A stretch of DNA of 64,000 nucleotides from Azonexus fungiphilus (GCF_003634965.1 NZ_RBXP01000003.1:27332-91331); one strand, 5' to 3'. Shown: positions 8,480 through 18,072, counted from the first letter of the stretch. Translations and numbers: made by a program. Notes: generated by a model from the sequence alone, not told the origin.

Positions 8480-8884
8480 ATGATGACGCACGCAGACCTC
8501 AGGAAAAAGCGGGAAATCCTGTTTTCCAAGTTTCCGCCCGGCCAGGTGCCGGAGGCCGCCGACGACCTCAAGCACCTGGACGAAATCGACGTCGAGCCGA
8601 AGTTCGAGAAGCGGGCGCTCGGCGTCGAGTACGAACTGACCCAGCACACCCTGGCCGAACTCGAGGACCACCTCGAGGACAAGGGCTACCACCTCGACAA
8701 CACGCTGATGAGCAAACTCACCCGAGCGCTGATCCACTACGTCGAGGAAACCCAGTTGCACAACATGGTGGTCCCGGAAAAACGCCTGAAGCCGTCACCC
8801 GAGGAAGCTTACGTCAAGGCCTGGGAAACACGCCCGCACGGCGATCACGACGACACCCCGCCGGAGTGGCGCGAGTACAAGTGA
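8480..8884 (+). CDS. Hypothetical acidic protein
   Basis: I do not recognise this 134-residue protein. It is highly charged, has no signal peptide or membrane segment, and is predicted mostly helical in the middle (ELTQHTLAELEDHLEDKG, residues about 52–70). It follows ctpA by 25 bp with a good ribosome site (GGGAGGG) just before two possible ATGs (8480 and 8483). Its stop overlaps the GTG start of the E1-like gene, so translation is coupled. Codon use matches the neighbours, which supports a real gene. Confidence 0.75.
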   Translation: MMTHADLRKKREILFSKFPPGQVPEAADDLKHLDEIDVEPKFEKRALGVEYELTQHTLAELEDHLEDKGYHLDNTLMSKLTRALIHYVEETQLHNMVVPEKRLKPSPEEAYVKAWETRPHGDHDDTPPEWREYK

Positions 8885-9726
8885 CCGACGAGCAGCTTCT
8901 CCGCTACAGCCGGCACATCCTCCTCGATGCGCTCGGAATCGAAGGCCAGCAGCGCATTCTCGACAGCCACGCGGTGATCGTCGGGGCCGGCGGACTCGGT
9001 TCGCCGGCGGCGCTCTATCTCGCCTCGGCCGGCGTCGGGCGGATCACGCTGGTTGACGACGACTGCGTCGACCTGACCAACCTGCAGCGCCAGATCCTCC
9101 ACAGCGACGCCCGCGTCGGCATGGCCAAGGCCGAATCCGGCCGGCTGGCGCTGGCCGCGCTGAATCCGACGGTCGACGTCGTTCCGCTGCAAAAAAGGCT
9201 GGCCGGCGCAGAACTCGATGCGCTGGTCGGCAGCGCCGACATCGTCCTCGACTGCACCGACAACTTCGCCACCCGGCATGCGATCAATCGCGCCTGCGTC
9301 CATCACCGGACCCCGCTGGTCTCCGGTGCGGCGATCCGCTTCGACGGCCAGGTCAGCGTCTACGATCTGGCCCGCGACGACGCGCCCTGCTACCACTGCC
9401 TGTTCCCCGAGGGCGAGGATGTCGAGGAGGTACGCTGCGCAGTGATGGGCGTATTCGCGCCGCTGACCGGCATCGTCGGCACGATGCAGGCGGCCGAGGC
9501 GCTCAAGCTCGCAGCCGGCATCGGCCAGACACTGAACGGCCGACTGCTGCTGCTTGATGCGCTGAACATGGAATGGCGGACGGTGAAGTTCCGCCGCGAC
9601 CCGGACTGCCCGGTCTGTGCGCCTAACTCGGCCGTGCGATCAGGCGGATATCTGGACCAAGCTGGCGCAGATCGAGAATCCGCAGCGCCCGCTTGTCGGT
9701 CAGCGTCGTCAGCGCCGGCAGGCTGA
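8881..9726 (+). CDS. moeB: MoeB/ThiF-family adenylyltransferase (E1-like)
   Basis: Activates the C-terminal glycine of a small sulfur-carrier protein (MoaD or ThiS type) by adenylation. Visible features are the N-terminal RYSRHILL, the ATP-binding GAGGLGSPAA near residue 35, the DNFATRHAINRAC block, and zinc-ligand pairs CYHC and CPVC. A GTG at 8881 overlaps the previous stop and places RYSRHI at residue 7, as expected. After CPVC about 35 residues continue through the end of convergent ribD (104-base overlap). That tail looks unlike the family, so the stop may have been lost. MoeB versus ThiF cannot be decided here. Confidence 0.88.
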   Translation: MTDEQLLRYSRHILLDALGIEGQQRILDSHAVIVGAGGLGSPAALYLASAGVGRITLVDDDCVDLTNLQRQILHSDARVGMAKAESGRLALAALNPTVDVVPLQKRLAGAELDALVGSADIVLDCTDNFATRHAINRACVHHRTPLVSGAAIRFDGQVSVYDLARDDAPCYHCLFPEGEDVEEVRCAVMGVFAPLTGIVGTMQAAEALKLAAGIGQTLNGRLLLLDALNMEWRTVKFRRDPDCPVCAPNSAVRSGGYLDQAGADRESAAPACRSASSAPAG

Positions 9727-10711
9727 ACAGGCCGCTGGCGTCGTCGCCGATCAGGCAGGGCGCCAGGTAGAAGACGAATTCATCGACCAGCCCGGCGCGC
9801 AGCAGCGAGCCGTTGAGCTTGCTGCCGGCCTCGGCATGAACCTCGTTGATGCCGCGCCGGCCGAGTTCCTCCAGCAGCGCGCCGAGGTCGACCTTGCCGC
9901 TGGCATTGGCCAGGAAAATCACCTCGGCACCGGCCGCACGCAGCATTTTTGCCCGTTCCGGGTCGTCGACCGCGGCACAGACGAGAGCCCCGCCGCCGGC
10001 CAGGACCTTCGCCGTCGGCGGCGTTTCCAGGCGGCTGTCGACAATCACGCGCAGCGGCTGGCGCGGCGTCTCGACGTCGCGCACGGTCAGGCTCGGATCG
10101 TCATCGCGGACGGTGCCGACGCCGGTCAGCACGGCACAGGCGCGGGCCCGCCAGCGATGGCCGTCGCGACGCGCATCGGGACCGGTGATCCACTGGCTGG
10201 TGCCGTTGTTCAACGCCGTCTTGCCGTCCAGGCTGGCCGCCGCCTTCAGGCGCAGCCAGGGCCGACCGCGGGTCATGCGCGCGACGAAGCCGATGTTCAA
10301 CTCGCGCGCCTCGCTCTCGAGCAGGCCGCTCGCCGTGGCGATCCCGGCCGCCGCCAGTAGCGCCAGGCCACGGCCGGCAACCAGCGGATTCGGATCGACC
10401 ATCGCCGCCACGACGCGGCTGACGCCGGCAGCGATCAAGGCCTCGGCGCACGGCGGCGTGCGCCCGTGGTGACTGCAGGGTTCGAGCGTGACGTAGGCCG
10501 TGGCGCCGCGCGCCCGCTCACCGGCGGCGCGCAGGGCATGCACCTCGGCATGCGGCTCGCCGGCCTTCTCGTGCCAGCCTTCGCCGACAATTTCGCCGGC
10601 GCGCCACAGAACGCAGCCGACCCGCGGATTCGGCGCCGTCGTCCACAGGCCGCGCTCGGCCAGTTGCAGCGCGCGCGCCATCATCTGACGGTCGACGGCG
10701 GAAAAACTCAT
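9623..10711 (-). CDS. ribD: Riboflavin biosynthesis protein RibD (deaminase/reductase)
   Basis: Bifunctional enzyme of riboflavin synthesis: deamination of the pyrimidine intermediate, then reduction of its ribose. The N-terminal deaminase (residues 1–145) has the zinc motif HAEVHAL and [11 protein letters not shown]. The C-terminal reductase (about residues 150–362) has [18 protein letters not shown] and QWITG. The 362-residue length is normal. Its start overlaps the nrdR stop (ATGA), the standard nrdR–ribD pairing. Its last codons overlap the 3' end of the convergent MoeB-like gene. Confidence 0.97.
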   Translation of the reverse strand: MSFSAVDRQMMARALQLAERGLWTTAPNPRVGCVLWRAGEIVGEGWHEKAGEPHAEVHALRAAGERARGATAYVTLEPCSHHGRTPPCAEALIAAGVSRVVAAMVDPNPLVAGRGLALLAAAGIATASGLLESEARELNIGFVARMTRGRPWLRLKAAASLDGKTALNNGTSQWITGPDARRDGHRWRARACAVLTGVGTVRDDDPSLTVRDVETPRQPLRVIVDSRLETPPTAKVLAGGGALVCAAVDDPERAKMLRAAGAEVIFLANASGKVDLGALLEELGRRGINEVHAEAGSKLNGSLLRAGLVDEFVFYLAPCLIGDDASGLFSLPALTTLTDKRALRILDLRQLGPDIRLIARPS

Positions 10712-11172
10712 TTTTTGCGGGGAACCGGCGAGACTTCCTTGATCGCCTTGGAGAACGCGTCGACGTCCTCGAAATTGCGGTAGACCGAGGCGAAACGGAT
10801 GTAGGCGACCTTGTCGAGCTTCTTCAGCTCGCGCATCACCAGTTCGCCAAGCTGCTGCGTGCTGACCTCGCGCTCGCCCGAGGTGAGCAGCTTTTCCTCG
10901 ATGTCGGCGACGGCGGCATCGACCGATTCGATCGATACCGGCCGCTTGCGCAGCGCCAGATCAAGACTGGCGCGCAGCTTTTCGCGACTGTAGTCGGCGC
11001 GCAGGCCGTTTTTCTTGACCACCTGCGGCAGCTGGATTTCGGCCCGCTCGTAGGTGGTGAAACGCTTGTCGCAGGCGGTGCACTTTCTGCGGCGGCGAAC
11101 GATGTCGCCTTCATCGGAAACCCGGGTATCGACGACCCCGGTTTCGTCATGACCGCAGAAAGGGCATTTCAT
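10708..11172 (-). CDS. nrdR: Transcriptional repressor NrdR
   Basis: Represses ribonucleotide reductase genes according to the ATP/dATP level. The 154-residue protein has a four-cysteine zinc ribbon (CPFC at residues 3–6 and CTAC near residues 31–34) followed by an ATP-cone domain (about residues 48–138, starting [16 protein letters not shown]). It sits between glyA (6 bp upstream) and ribD (4-base overlap). Confidence 0.97.
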   Translation of the reverse strand: MKCPFCGHDETGVVDTRVSDEGDIVRRRRKCTACDKRFTTYERAEIQLPQVVKKNGLRADYSREKLRASLDLALRKRPVSIESVDAAVADIEEKLLTSGEREVSTQQLGELVMRELKKLDKVAYIRFASVYRNFEDVDAFSKAIKEVSPVPRKK

Positions 11173-11178
11173 CGCGGC

Positions 11179-12429
11179 TTACTTGCCGTAGACCGGGAAA
11201 CGCTTGCACAGCGCCGACACCTGCTCGCGGACGCGGGCAGCAACGGCTTCGTCGTTCGGCGCGTCGAGCACGTCGGCGATCAGGTGGGCGATCTGCTCGG
11301 CCTCGATCTCGGTGAAGCCACGCGTCGTCATTGCCGGCGAACCGATGCGGATGCCGGAAGTGACGAAGGGCTTCTGCGGATCGTTGGGGATGCCGTTCTT
11401 GTTGACGGTGATGTGGGCATTGCCCAGCGCCGCCTCGGCTTCCTTGCCGGTGATGTTCTTCGAACGCAGGTCGACCAGGAAGACGTGGCTTTCGGTGCGG
11501 CCGGAAACGATGCGCAGGCCGCGCTCCTCGCCGAGCACCTTGGCCATGACACGGGCGTTGTTGATCACCTGTTCCTGATAGTCGCGGAACGCCGGCGAAG
11601 CGGCTTCCTTGAAGGCGACGGCCTTGGCGGCGATGACGTGCATCAGCGGGCCGCCTTGCAGGCCCGGGAAGATGGCGGAATTGATCGCCTTTTCATGCTC
11701 GGCCTTCATCAGCACGACGCCGCCGCGCGGACCGCGCAGGGTCTTGTGCGTTGTCGTGGTGACGACATCGGCGAAGGGCACCGGGTTCGGATAGAAACCG
11801 GCGGCGATCAGACCGGCGTAGTGGGCCATGTCGACCCAGAAAATGGCGCCGACTTCCTTGGCGATCTTGGCGAAGCGCTCGAAATCGATGCGCAAGGCGT
11901 AGGCCGAGGCACCGGCGACGATCAGGCGCGGCTTGTGCTCGCGGGCCAGCGCTTCCATCTTGTCGTAGTCGATCTCTTCCTTTTCGTTGAGGCCGTAGGA
12001 GACGACGTTGAACCACTTGCCGGACATGTTGAGCGGCATGCCGTGGGTGAGGTGACCGCCTTCGGCCAGGCTCATGCCCATGATCGTGTCGCCCGGCTTG
12101 CAGAAGGCCATCAGCACGGCCTGGTTGGCCTGCGAACCGGAGTTCGGCTGAACGTTGGCGGCATCGGCACCGAACAGCGCCTTGATCCGCTCGATGGCGA
12201 TCTGCTCGGCGACGTCGACGTGCTCGCAACCGCCGTAGTAGCGCTTGCCCGGGTAGCCTTCGGCGTACTTGTTGGTCAGCTGGGAGCCCTGGGCTTCCAT
12301 GACCGCGGTGCTGACGTAGTTTTCGGACGCGATCAGTTCGATGTGGTCTTCCTGGCGCTGATTCTCGGCCTGAACGGCCTGCCAGAGTTCGGGATCAACT
12401 TTTGCCAGGGTGTCTTGCGCGGAAAACAT
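11179..12429 (-). CDS. glyA: Serine hydroxymethyltransferase
   Basis: PLP enzyme that converts serine and tetrahydrofolate to glycine and 5,10-methylene-THF, feeding one-carbon units to thyA and purines. The 416-residue length is normal. The PLP-lysine block is [15 protein letters not shown] near residue 230; [13 protein letters not shown] and the N-terminal SENYVS are also present. It starts 39 bp after the end of the phosphatase gene on the same strand. A TAAAAT hexamer (12463–12468, minus strand) is a possible -10 for it, without a convincing -35. Confidence 0.98.
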   Translation of the reverse strand: MFSAQDTLAKVDPELWQAVQAENQRQEDHIELIASENYVSTAVMEAQGSQLTNKYAEGYPGKRYYGGCEHVDVAEQIAIERIKALFGADAANVQPNSGSQANQAVLMAFCKPGDTIMGMSLAEGGHLTHGMPLNMSGKWFNVVSYGLNEKEEIDYDKMEALAREHKPRLIVAGASAYALRIDFERFAKIAKEVGAIFWVDMAHYAGLIAAGFYPNPVPFADVVTTTTHKTLRGPRGGVVLMKAEHEKAINSAIFPGLQGGPLMHVIAAKAVAFKEAASPAFRDYQEQVINNARVMAKVLGEERGLRIVSGRTESHVFLVDLRSKNITGKEAEAALGNAHITVNKNGIPNDPQKPFVTSGIRIGSPAMTTRGFTEIEAEQIAHLIADVLDAPNDEAVAARVREQVSALCKRFPVYGK

Positions 12430-12468
12430 GGAGATAGCCTCAAGCCATTGAAAAGGGCGAGAATTTTA

Positions 12469-13113
12469 TCACGACGGCAGCTCGTCCAGCGCAGCATCGG
12501 CGAGATGCGCGGTTTCACCCCAGGTTTCCACGGTCCACCGGCCGTTGACCGTGGAAATCCAGTTGATGCCGGCGTTCGGAATCAGGAAGTCGCGCGGCAT
12601 CTCGAGCGGGTTGCCGCGGACGAAGCGATTGACGATGTCGAGCACGCCGCCATGAACGACGACGACGACATTGCTTCCCGGATGGGCGGCGGCAATCTCG
12701 GCCAGCTTGCCGGTAACACGGGCGAACAAGGCGCGCAGGCTCTCACCGTTCTCGAAGTCGTAGTCGGCATTGCGCCCTTCGAACGCGGCATAGCCGGCCG
12801 GATGCCGCTGCTTCGCCTCGTCGTAGGTGAGCCCCTCGAAAACCCCGTAGCAGCGCTCGCGCAGGGCGGGAGAGGACTGCGGCACCAGGCCGAGGGCGGC
12901 ACCGATCGCCTGCGCTGTGGCCCAGGCACGCTGCAGGTCGCTGCTGTAGAGCGCGACGATTCCGGCCGTGCGCAGACAGCGACCGGCGGCACGGGCCTGC
13001 GCCTGACCGGCGGCATTGAGACCGATGTCGATCTGCCCCTGGATCCGGCGCGCGGCGTTCCACTCGGTTTCGCCGTGGCGGACCAGGCAGATCCGGGTAG
13101 GGATTTCCACCAT
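12469..13113 (-). CDS. Histidine phosphatase family protein (phosphoglycerate mutase-like)
   Basis: A 214-residue member of the branch-1 histidine phosphatases. The catalytic RHGE motif is at residues 11–14 (LVRHGETEWN), followed by GVFEGLTYDEA and a second histidine in VVVVHGGVLD. The start is set at the ATG preceded by GGAGAC; longer readings lack a ribosome site. Family members include cofactor-dependent mutases, CobC and broad phosphatases, and the substrate cannot be assigned. It lies upstream of glyA and is divergent from dctQ, 90 bp away. Confidence 0.88.
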   Translation of the reverse strand: MVEIPTRICLVRHGETEWNAARRIQGQIDIGLNAAGQAQARAAGRCLRTAGIVALYSSDLQRAWATAQAIGAALGLVPQSSPALRERCYGVFEGLTYDEAKQRHPAGYAAFEGRNADYDFENGESLRALFARVTGKLAEIAAAHPGSNVVVVVHGGVLDIVNRFVRGNPLEMPRDFLIPNAGINWISTVNGRWTVETWGETAHLADAALDELPS

Positions 13114-13203
13114 GTTGTCTCCACTGGGTTCGCGGTACATTCGACACCGGTCAATCCCGGCTGCCCGACAGTCCGGCGATTCTATCAATCGAGGAGGAGT
13201 TTC

Positions 13204-13797
13204 GTGACCTTATTACTCAAGCTTTCACAGCTGATCGACTGGCTGAATGAACGCGTCGGCAAGGGCGCCTTCTGGCTGGTCCTGATCATGACCGTCATCA
13301 GCGCCGGCAACGCCAGCATCCGTTTCGTCTTCGACACCAGTTCGAACGGCCTGCTGGAAATCCAGTGGTACCTGTTCGCTGCAATATTCCTGCTGTGCGC
13401 CCCGTACACGCTGCAGAAGAACGAGCACGTGCGCATCGACGTGCTCTCCGGCAAGCTGTCGCCGCGCGGCCTGGCGGTCATCGACATCATCGGCACGCTG
13501 TTCTTCCTGCTGCCGATGGTCGTCGCCGTTCTCTGGCTGTCGCTGCCGCTGGTCGCCGAGTCGTACCGGATCCAGGAAATGTCGGCCAACGCCGGCGGCC
13601 TGATCCGCTGGCCGGTGAAGATCCTGCTGCCGATCGGCTTCACGCTGCTCGCCCTGCAGGGCCTGTCGGAACTGATCAAGCGCATCGCCTTCCTGGCCGG
13701 CAGGATTGAAGACCCGAACAGCAAGCCGAAAGGCCCGACCCCCGAAGAACAACTGGCTGCCGCGATCGCCGCTGCCAAAGCCCAGGAGGCCAAATAA
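13204..13797 (+). CDS. dctQ: TRAP transporter small permease subunit DctQ
   Basis: Small membrane subunit of a tripartite ATP-independent periplasmic transporter. The 197-residue protein has four predicted transmembrane helices (about residues 15–35, 50–68, 88–112 and 137–158) with the family block EIQWYLFAAIFLLCAPYTL. Translation starts at a GTG with a strong GAGGAGGAG ribosome site 5 bases ahead. The stop overlaps the dctM ATG (TAATG), so the permease subunits are made together. Confidence 0.93.
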   Translation: MTLLLKLSQLIDWLNERVGKGAFWLVLIMTVISAGNASIRFVFDTSSNGLLEIQWYLFAAIFLLCAPYTLQKNEHVRIDVLSGKLSPRGLAVIDIIGTLFFLLPMVVAVLWLSLPLVAESYRIQEMSANAGGLIRWPVKILLPIGFTLLALQGLSELIKRIAFLAGRIEDPNSKPKGPTPEEQLAAAIAAAKAQEAK

Positions 13798-15269
13798 TGG
13801 AATGGGTCATCGCCAACATGGCGCCGTTGATGTTCGGCGCCCTCGTCCTCTTCCTGCTGTTCGGCTACCCGGTCGCCTTCGCGCTGGCGGCCAACGGCAT
13901 CCTCTTCGGCCTGATCGGCATCGAACTCGGCCTGCTCCAGCCGGCGCTGTTCCAGGCGCTGCCTGAGCGCATCTTCGGCATCATGGCCAACGACACGCTG
14001 CTGGCCATTCCCTTCTTCACCTTCATGGGGCTGATCCTGGAGCGATCAGGGATGGCCGAGGACCTCCTCGACACGATCGGCCAGCTGTTCGGCCCGATCC
14101 GCGGCGGTCTAGCCTTCGCGGTCATCTTCGTCGGCGCACTGCTCGCCGCGACGACCGGTGTCGTCGCCGCCTCGGTGATCTCGATGGGCCTGATCTCGCT
14201 GCCGATCATGCTCCGCTACGGCTACGACAAGCGCCTGGCAACCGGCGTCATCGCCGCCTCCGGCACGCTCGCCCAGATCATCCCGCCGTCGCTGGTACTG
14301 ATCATCATGGCCGACCAGCTCGGCCGTTCGGTTGGCGACATGTACGAAGGCGCGATGGTCCCCGGCCTGGTCCTGACGGGCCTCTACGTCGGCTATGTTG
14401 TCCTGATCACCATCATCAAGCCGTCCGCCGCCCCGGCCCTGCCGCCGGAAGCCCGGACGCTGCGCGGCAGCAAGCTGCTGCTGCGCGTGCTGACCGCCCT
14501 GGTACCGCCGCTGGTTCTGATCTTCCTCGTCCTCGGCACGATCTTCCTCGGCATCGCGACGCCGACCGAAGGCGGCGCCATGGGTGCCGCCGGCGCCCTG
14601 ATCCTGGCCGTCAGCCGCAAACGCCTGACCTGGCAGCTGACCCGCCAGGCGATGGAAACCACCGGCAAGCTCTCGGCTTTCGTGATCTTCATCCTGGTTG
14701 GCTCGACCGTCTTCGGCCTGACCTTCCGTGCCGTCGATGGCGACCTCTGGGTCGAGCACCTGCTGCTGTCGCTGCCCGGCGGCGAAATCGGCTTCCTGGT
14801 CGTGGTCAACATCATGGTCTTCCTGCTGGCCTTCTTCCTTGATTTCTTCGAACTGGCCTTCATCATCGTACCGCTGCTCGCCCCGGTCGCCGACAAGCTC
14901 GGCATCGACCTGGTCTGGTTCGGCGTGCTGCTCGCGGTCAACATGCAGACCTCGTTCATGCATCCGCCGTTCGGCTTCGCGCTGTTCTACCTGCGCTCGG
15001 TGGCACCGCCGGCGATCAAGACGACCGACATCTACTGGGGTGCGATTCCTTTCGTCTGCATCCAGCTGATCATGGTCGCGCTGATCATCACCTTCCCCAA
15101 CCTCGTCAGCTACGGCGACGAGCACCAGAAGGAACTGCAGCGCATGGAACGCGACGGCACCGCGCCGCCGCCGGCCGGCCTCGACACGCTGATCCCGCAA
15201 GGGACAGACGACGAACAATCCTCCGACAACGCCGACCTGCTCAAGGGACTGCAGGGCGACGCCAAGTAA
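13797..15269 (+). CDS. dctM: TRAP transporter large permease subunit DctM
   Basis: Large membrane subunit that couples sodium or proton flow to uptake of the ligand delivered by the binding protein. It has about 12 hydrophobic segments over residues 8–435, with typical blocks ATTGVVAASVISMGLISLP and TLAQIIPPSLVLIIMAD, and a polar C-terminal tail of about 50 residues (435–490). The length (490) fits the longer DctM type found with TakP-like systems. A strong terminator follows at 15294. The matching binding protein gene faces it from the other side. Confidence 0.94.
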   Translation: MEWVIANMAPLMFGALVLFLLFGYPVAFALAANGILFGLIGIELGLLQPALFQALPERIFGIMANDTLLAIPFFTFMGLILERSGMAEDLLDTIGQLFGPIRGGLAFAVIFVGALLAATTGVVAASVISMGLISLPIMLRYGYDKRLATGVIAASGTLAQIIPPSLVLIIMADQLGRSVGDMYEGAMVPGLVLTGLYVGYVVLITIIKPSAAPALPPEARTLRGSKLLLRVLTALVPPLVLIFLVLGTIFLGIATPTEGGAMGAAGALILAVSRKRLTWQLTRQAMETTGKLSAFVIFILVGSTVFGLTFRAVDGDLWVEHLLLSLPGGEIGFLVVVNIMVFLLAFFLDFFELAFIIVPLLAPVADKLGIDLVWFGVLLAVNMQTSFMHPPFGFALFYLRSVAPPAIKTTDIYWGAIPFVCIQLIMVALIITFPNLVSYGDEHQKELQRMERDGTAPPPAGLDTLIPQGTDDEQSSDNADLLKGLQGDAK

Positions 15270-15293
15270 GAAGAGGGCAAGCTCGACCTTTCA

Positions 15294-15318
15294 GGGGCCG
15301 CATCAGCGGCCCCTTTTT
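15294..15318 (+). terminator. Rho-independent terminator after dctM
   Basis: An 8-bp perfect stem, GGGGCCGC pairing with GCGGCCCC around a 4-base loop, is followed by TTTTT, 25 bp after the dctM stop. Confidence 0.92.
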
Positions 15319-15466
15319 CATGCCCGCACCTTTTCAGCTGCTTCACGAGCACGGCATCCGAACGGGAATTCAGCGGCCTGCCGCAAGCCCTCCTGGCCGA
15401 GGCAAGACAAGCCCAGTGTGCTGACGAGCGGCGACTGCCAAGCAGCCCCCTGAGCGGCCGGCAAAG

Positions 15467-15496
15467 AAAAAGCCTGCCATCTCTCGATGGCAGGCT
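15467..15496 (-). terminator. Rho-independent terminator after the TakP-like gene
   Basis: An 11-bp perfect stem (AGCCTGCCATC and GATGGCAGGCT, 4-base loop) ends in a run of T on the minus strand, about 47 bp past the stop of the binding-protein gene. With the terminator at 15294 it insulates the convergent TRAP genes; the rest of the 273-bp gap shows no gene. Confidence 0.9.
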
Positions 15497-15542
15497 TGCG
15501 GAGACTTCGCCAGCGCCGCCGAAGCGGCACCAGTAGCGGGTC

Positions 15543-16631
15543 TTACTTGCGCGACTGCAGGAAGCGGTCCATGCGCATTTCGGCGACACTGAACCAGGCA
15601 TTCTGGGTCTTGCGATACTTTTCCCACTCGGTGTAGATCTTCTTGAACGCCGGGTTCTTGCCGGATTCGTCGGCGTAGACCTGCTGCGTCGCCTGGTAGG
15701 CGGCATTGAGGATCTCGTCGGAGAAGGCCTGCAGCTTGACACCATTGCGCAGCAGGCTGGACAGCGCGATCGGGTTCTTGTGATCGTACTCGGCCATCAT
15801 CGTCACGTTGGCTTCGTAGGCAGCCGCCTGGAAAGCCGCCTGGTATTCCTTCGGCAGCTTGTCCCATTCCTTCTTGTTGACGAAAAAGTGAATGGCCGGG
15901 CCCGATTCCCAGAAACCCGGGTAGTAGTAGTTCTTGGCAACCTTGTAGAAGCCGAGCTTCTCGTCGTCGTAAGGACCAACCCATTCGGCGGCATCGATGG
16001 TGCCCTTTTCCAGCGCCGGGTAGATGTCGCCACCGGCGATCTGCTGCGGGACCACGCCGAGTTCGGCGAAGACGGTACCGCCGAGGCCGGCGATCCGCAT
16101 CTTGACGCCCTTGAGGTCGGCCACGGTCTTGACTTCCTTGCGCCACCAACCGCCCATCTGGGTACCGGTATTGCCGCCGGCGAAGGAGACGACGTTGTAG
16201 TTGGCGTAGAAGTCGTCGAGCAGCTTCTGGCCGCCGCCGTAGTAGATCCAGGCGTTCTGCTGGCGGGCGTTCATGCCGAACGGCACCGAGGTACCGAAGC
16301 CGAAGGTCTTGTCCTTGCCGACATAGTAGTAGGAGCAGGTGTGGCAGACTTCGACGGTGCCCTGCTGGACGGCGTCGAGCGCCTGCAGGCCGGGAACGAT
16401 TTCGCCGCCCGGGAAGACGCGGATGTCGAACTTGCCGCCGGTCATTTCGCGCAGGCGGTTGGCCAGCACGTCGGCGCCGCCGTAGATGGTGTCAAGGCTC
16501 TTCGGGAAGCTCGAGGTCAGGCGCCACTTGATGTTCGGCAGCGACTGGGCGATCGCCGGGGCGGCGACGGCGGTGGCGGCACCGGCGACAGCGCCGACCG
16601 AGGCTTTCTTCAGGAAATCACGACGTTGCAT
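15543..16631 (-). CDS. TRAP transporter solute-binding protein, TakP-like (2-oxo acid type)
   Basis: Periplasmic binding protein of the DctP family, 362 residues. A twin-arginine signal (RRDFLKKASVGA, residues 3–14) precedes an AQ cleavage site. Its sequence follows TakP of Rhodobacter closely by memory: SSFPKSLDTIYGGAD, GGNTGTQMGGWWRKE, VPQQIAGGDIYPALEKGTID and AAEWVGPYDDEKLGF. TakP binds pyruvate and other 2-oxo acids, so a monocarboxylate or 2-oxo acid ligand is likely; that part is inference. The start is the ATG with GGAGAC 5 bases ahead. It is on the opposite strand to dctQM and so has its own promoter. Confidence 0.92.
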   Translation of the reverse strand: MQRRDFLKKASVGAVAGAATAVAAPAIAQSLPNIKWRLTSSFPKSLDTIYGGADVLANRLREMTGGKFDIRVFPGGEIVPGLQALDAVQQGTVEVCHTCSYYYVGKDKTFGFGTSVPFGMNARQQNAWIYYGGGQKLLDDFYANYNVVSFAGGNTGTQMGGWWRKEVKTVADLKGVKMRIAGLGGTVFAELGVVPQQIAGGDIYPALEKGTIDAAEWVGPYDDEKLGFYKVAKNYYYPGFWESGPAIHFFVNKKEWDKLPKEYQAAFQAAAYEANVTMMAEYDHKNPIALSSLLRNGVKLQAFSDEILNAAYQATQQVYADESGKNPAFKKIYTEWEKYRKTQNAWFSVAEMRMDRFLQSRK

Positions 16632-16728
16632 ATTGTCTCCTTTGGGGTTGTAGGGCACGTCAGAAATGTAGCCATTTCATTGTAATCAAAGACACCACCT
16701 TGGCGAGTAGTGGAAACCCTAACCCGCG

Positions 16729-18072
16729 CTACTCGCCGGCGATCGTCATCCGGTCGATCAGGATCGAGCCGCTTTGCTTGCTGCCGCGGACGAGCACATC
16801 GTTGCCGACGGCGACGATGCCGGCGAACATCTGGCGGAGATTGCCGGCGATGGTGATTTCCTCGACCGGATGCACGATCCGGCCGTTCTCGACCCAGTAG
16901 CCGGCGGCTCCGCGCGAATAGTCGCCGGTGACGTAGTTGATGCCGTGACCGAGCACCTCGGTCAGCAGCAGGCCGCGGTCCATGCGCGCGAGCAGGCCGT
17001 CGCGGTCGAGCGTACCGGGCTCGATGATCAGGTTGTGGCTGCCGCCGGCGTTGGCAGTGGTCTGCATGCCGAGCTTGCGCGCCGTGTAGGTGGACAGGAA
17101 GTAGCGCTGCAGGATGCCGTCGGTGACCACCTCGCTGTCGCGGGTGGCGACACCGTCGCTGTCGAACGAGGCGCTGCCGAGCCCGCAGCGGATGTGCGGG
17201 CGTTCGCCGATGCGCACGAAGTCGGGCATGATCCGCTTGCCGAGATGGTCGATCAGGAAGCTGGCCTTGCGGTACAGGGCACCGCCGCTGGCCGCGTGCA
17301 CCAGGCTGCCGAGCAGGCCGGCAGCAAGCGGCGCCTCGAACAACACCGGGTATTCGCCGGTCTTGATCCGCCGGCCGCCGAGACGGGCCGCGGCGCGTTC
17401 GGCGGCAATGCGGCCGACGCTTTCCGGCGATGCCAGGCGGCTGCCGTCGCGGTGCGTGGTGTACCAGTCGTCGCGCTGCATCTGGTCGCGCTCGCCGGCG
17501 ATCACCGACGCCGAAATGTAGTGGCGCGAGGTCGGATAGCCGCCCATGAAACCGAGGCTGTTGGCCGACACGAAATGCGCCTGCTGGGTGGACACCGTCG
17601 CCCCCTCGGAATTGTCGATCAACGGGCTGGCGTCGAAAGCCGCCTGCTCGCAGCGACGGGCGATCTCGATCGAGGCTTCGACGGTCAACGGCCACGGATG
17701 GTACAAATCCAGGTCCGGACAATCGCGCGCCATCAACGCCGCCTCGGCCAGCCCGGCGCAATCGTCCTCGGCGGTGAAGCGGGCAATGTTGAGTGCCGCC
17801 TCGACCGTCTCACGCAGGGCCTGCGCCGAGAAATCCGAGGTGCTCGCGTAACCCTTGCGCTGACCGGCATAGACGGTGATGCCGATGCCCTTGTCGCGAT
17901 TGAACTCGATCGTCTCGACCTCGTCGCAACGCACCGTCACCGATTGTCCGAAGCCTTCCGAGACATCGACCTCACAGGCACTGGCGCCGAGCTTGCGGGC
18001 ATGTTTCAGGACATCCTCGGCCAGCTGCTGGAGGGCGGGGAAAGCATGGGAAAAAGCAGCGGTCTCGGGCAT
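16729..18072 (-). CDS. pmbA: Metalloprotease PmbA/TldE (TldD partner)
   Basis: Subunit of the TldD/TldE protease, which matures microcins and degrades unfolded peptides. The 447-residue protein has the family pattern (NRDKGIGITVYAGQRKGYAST near residue 58, YSRGAAGYWVENGRI and VGNDVLVRGSKQSGSILI near the C-terminus). It lacks the HExxxH zinc motif of TldD, which marks it as the TldE/PmbA partner. No tldD gene is in the window. It is divergent from yjgA, the usual neighbour of pmbA in proteobacteria. Confidence 0.95.
   Translation of the reverse strand: MPETAAFSHAFPALQQLAEDVLKHARKLGASACEVDVSEGFGQSVTVRCDEVETIEFNRDKGIGITVYAGQRKGYASTSDFSAQALRETVEAALNIARFTAEDDCAGLAEAALMARDCPDLDLYHPWPLTVEASIEIARRCEQAAFDASPLIDNSEGATVSTQQAHFVSANSLGFMGGYPTSRHYISASVIAGERDQMQRDDWYTTHRDGSRLASPESVGRIAAERAAARLGGRRIKTGEYPVLFEAPLAAGLLGSLVHAASGGALYRKASFLIDHLGKRIMPDFVRIGERPHIRCGLGSASFDSDGVATRDSEVVTDGILQRYFLSTYTARKLGMQTTANAGGSHNLIIEPGTLDRDGLLARMDRGLLLTEVLGHGINYVTGDYSRGAAGYWVENGRIVHPVEEITIAGNLRQMFAGIVAVGNDVLVRGSKQSGSILIDRMTIAGE

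Noticed and set aside
12525..12557. Third copy of the palindromic element (11-bp inverted repeat in the histidine phosphatase gene)
   Set aside because: The arms TTTCCACGGTC/GACCGTGGAAA are perfect but have an 11-base loop and lack the GACGGTCGACCGTC core, and the encoded residues fit the family's C-terminal pattern.
14109..15218. A long minus-strand open frame opposite dctM
   Set aside because: It is very acidic and Gln/Asp/Arg-rich, as expected for the antisense of a hydrophobic membrane protein; no start signal.
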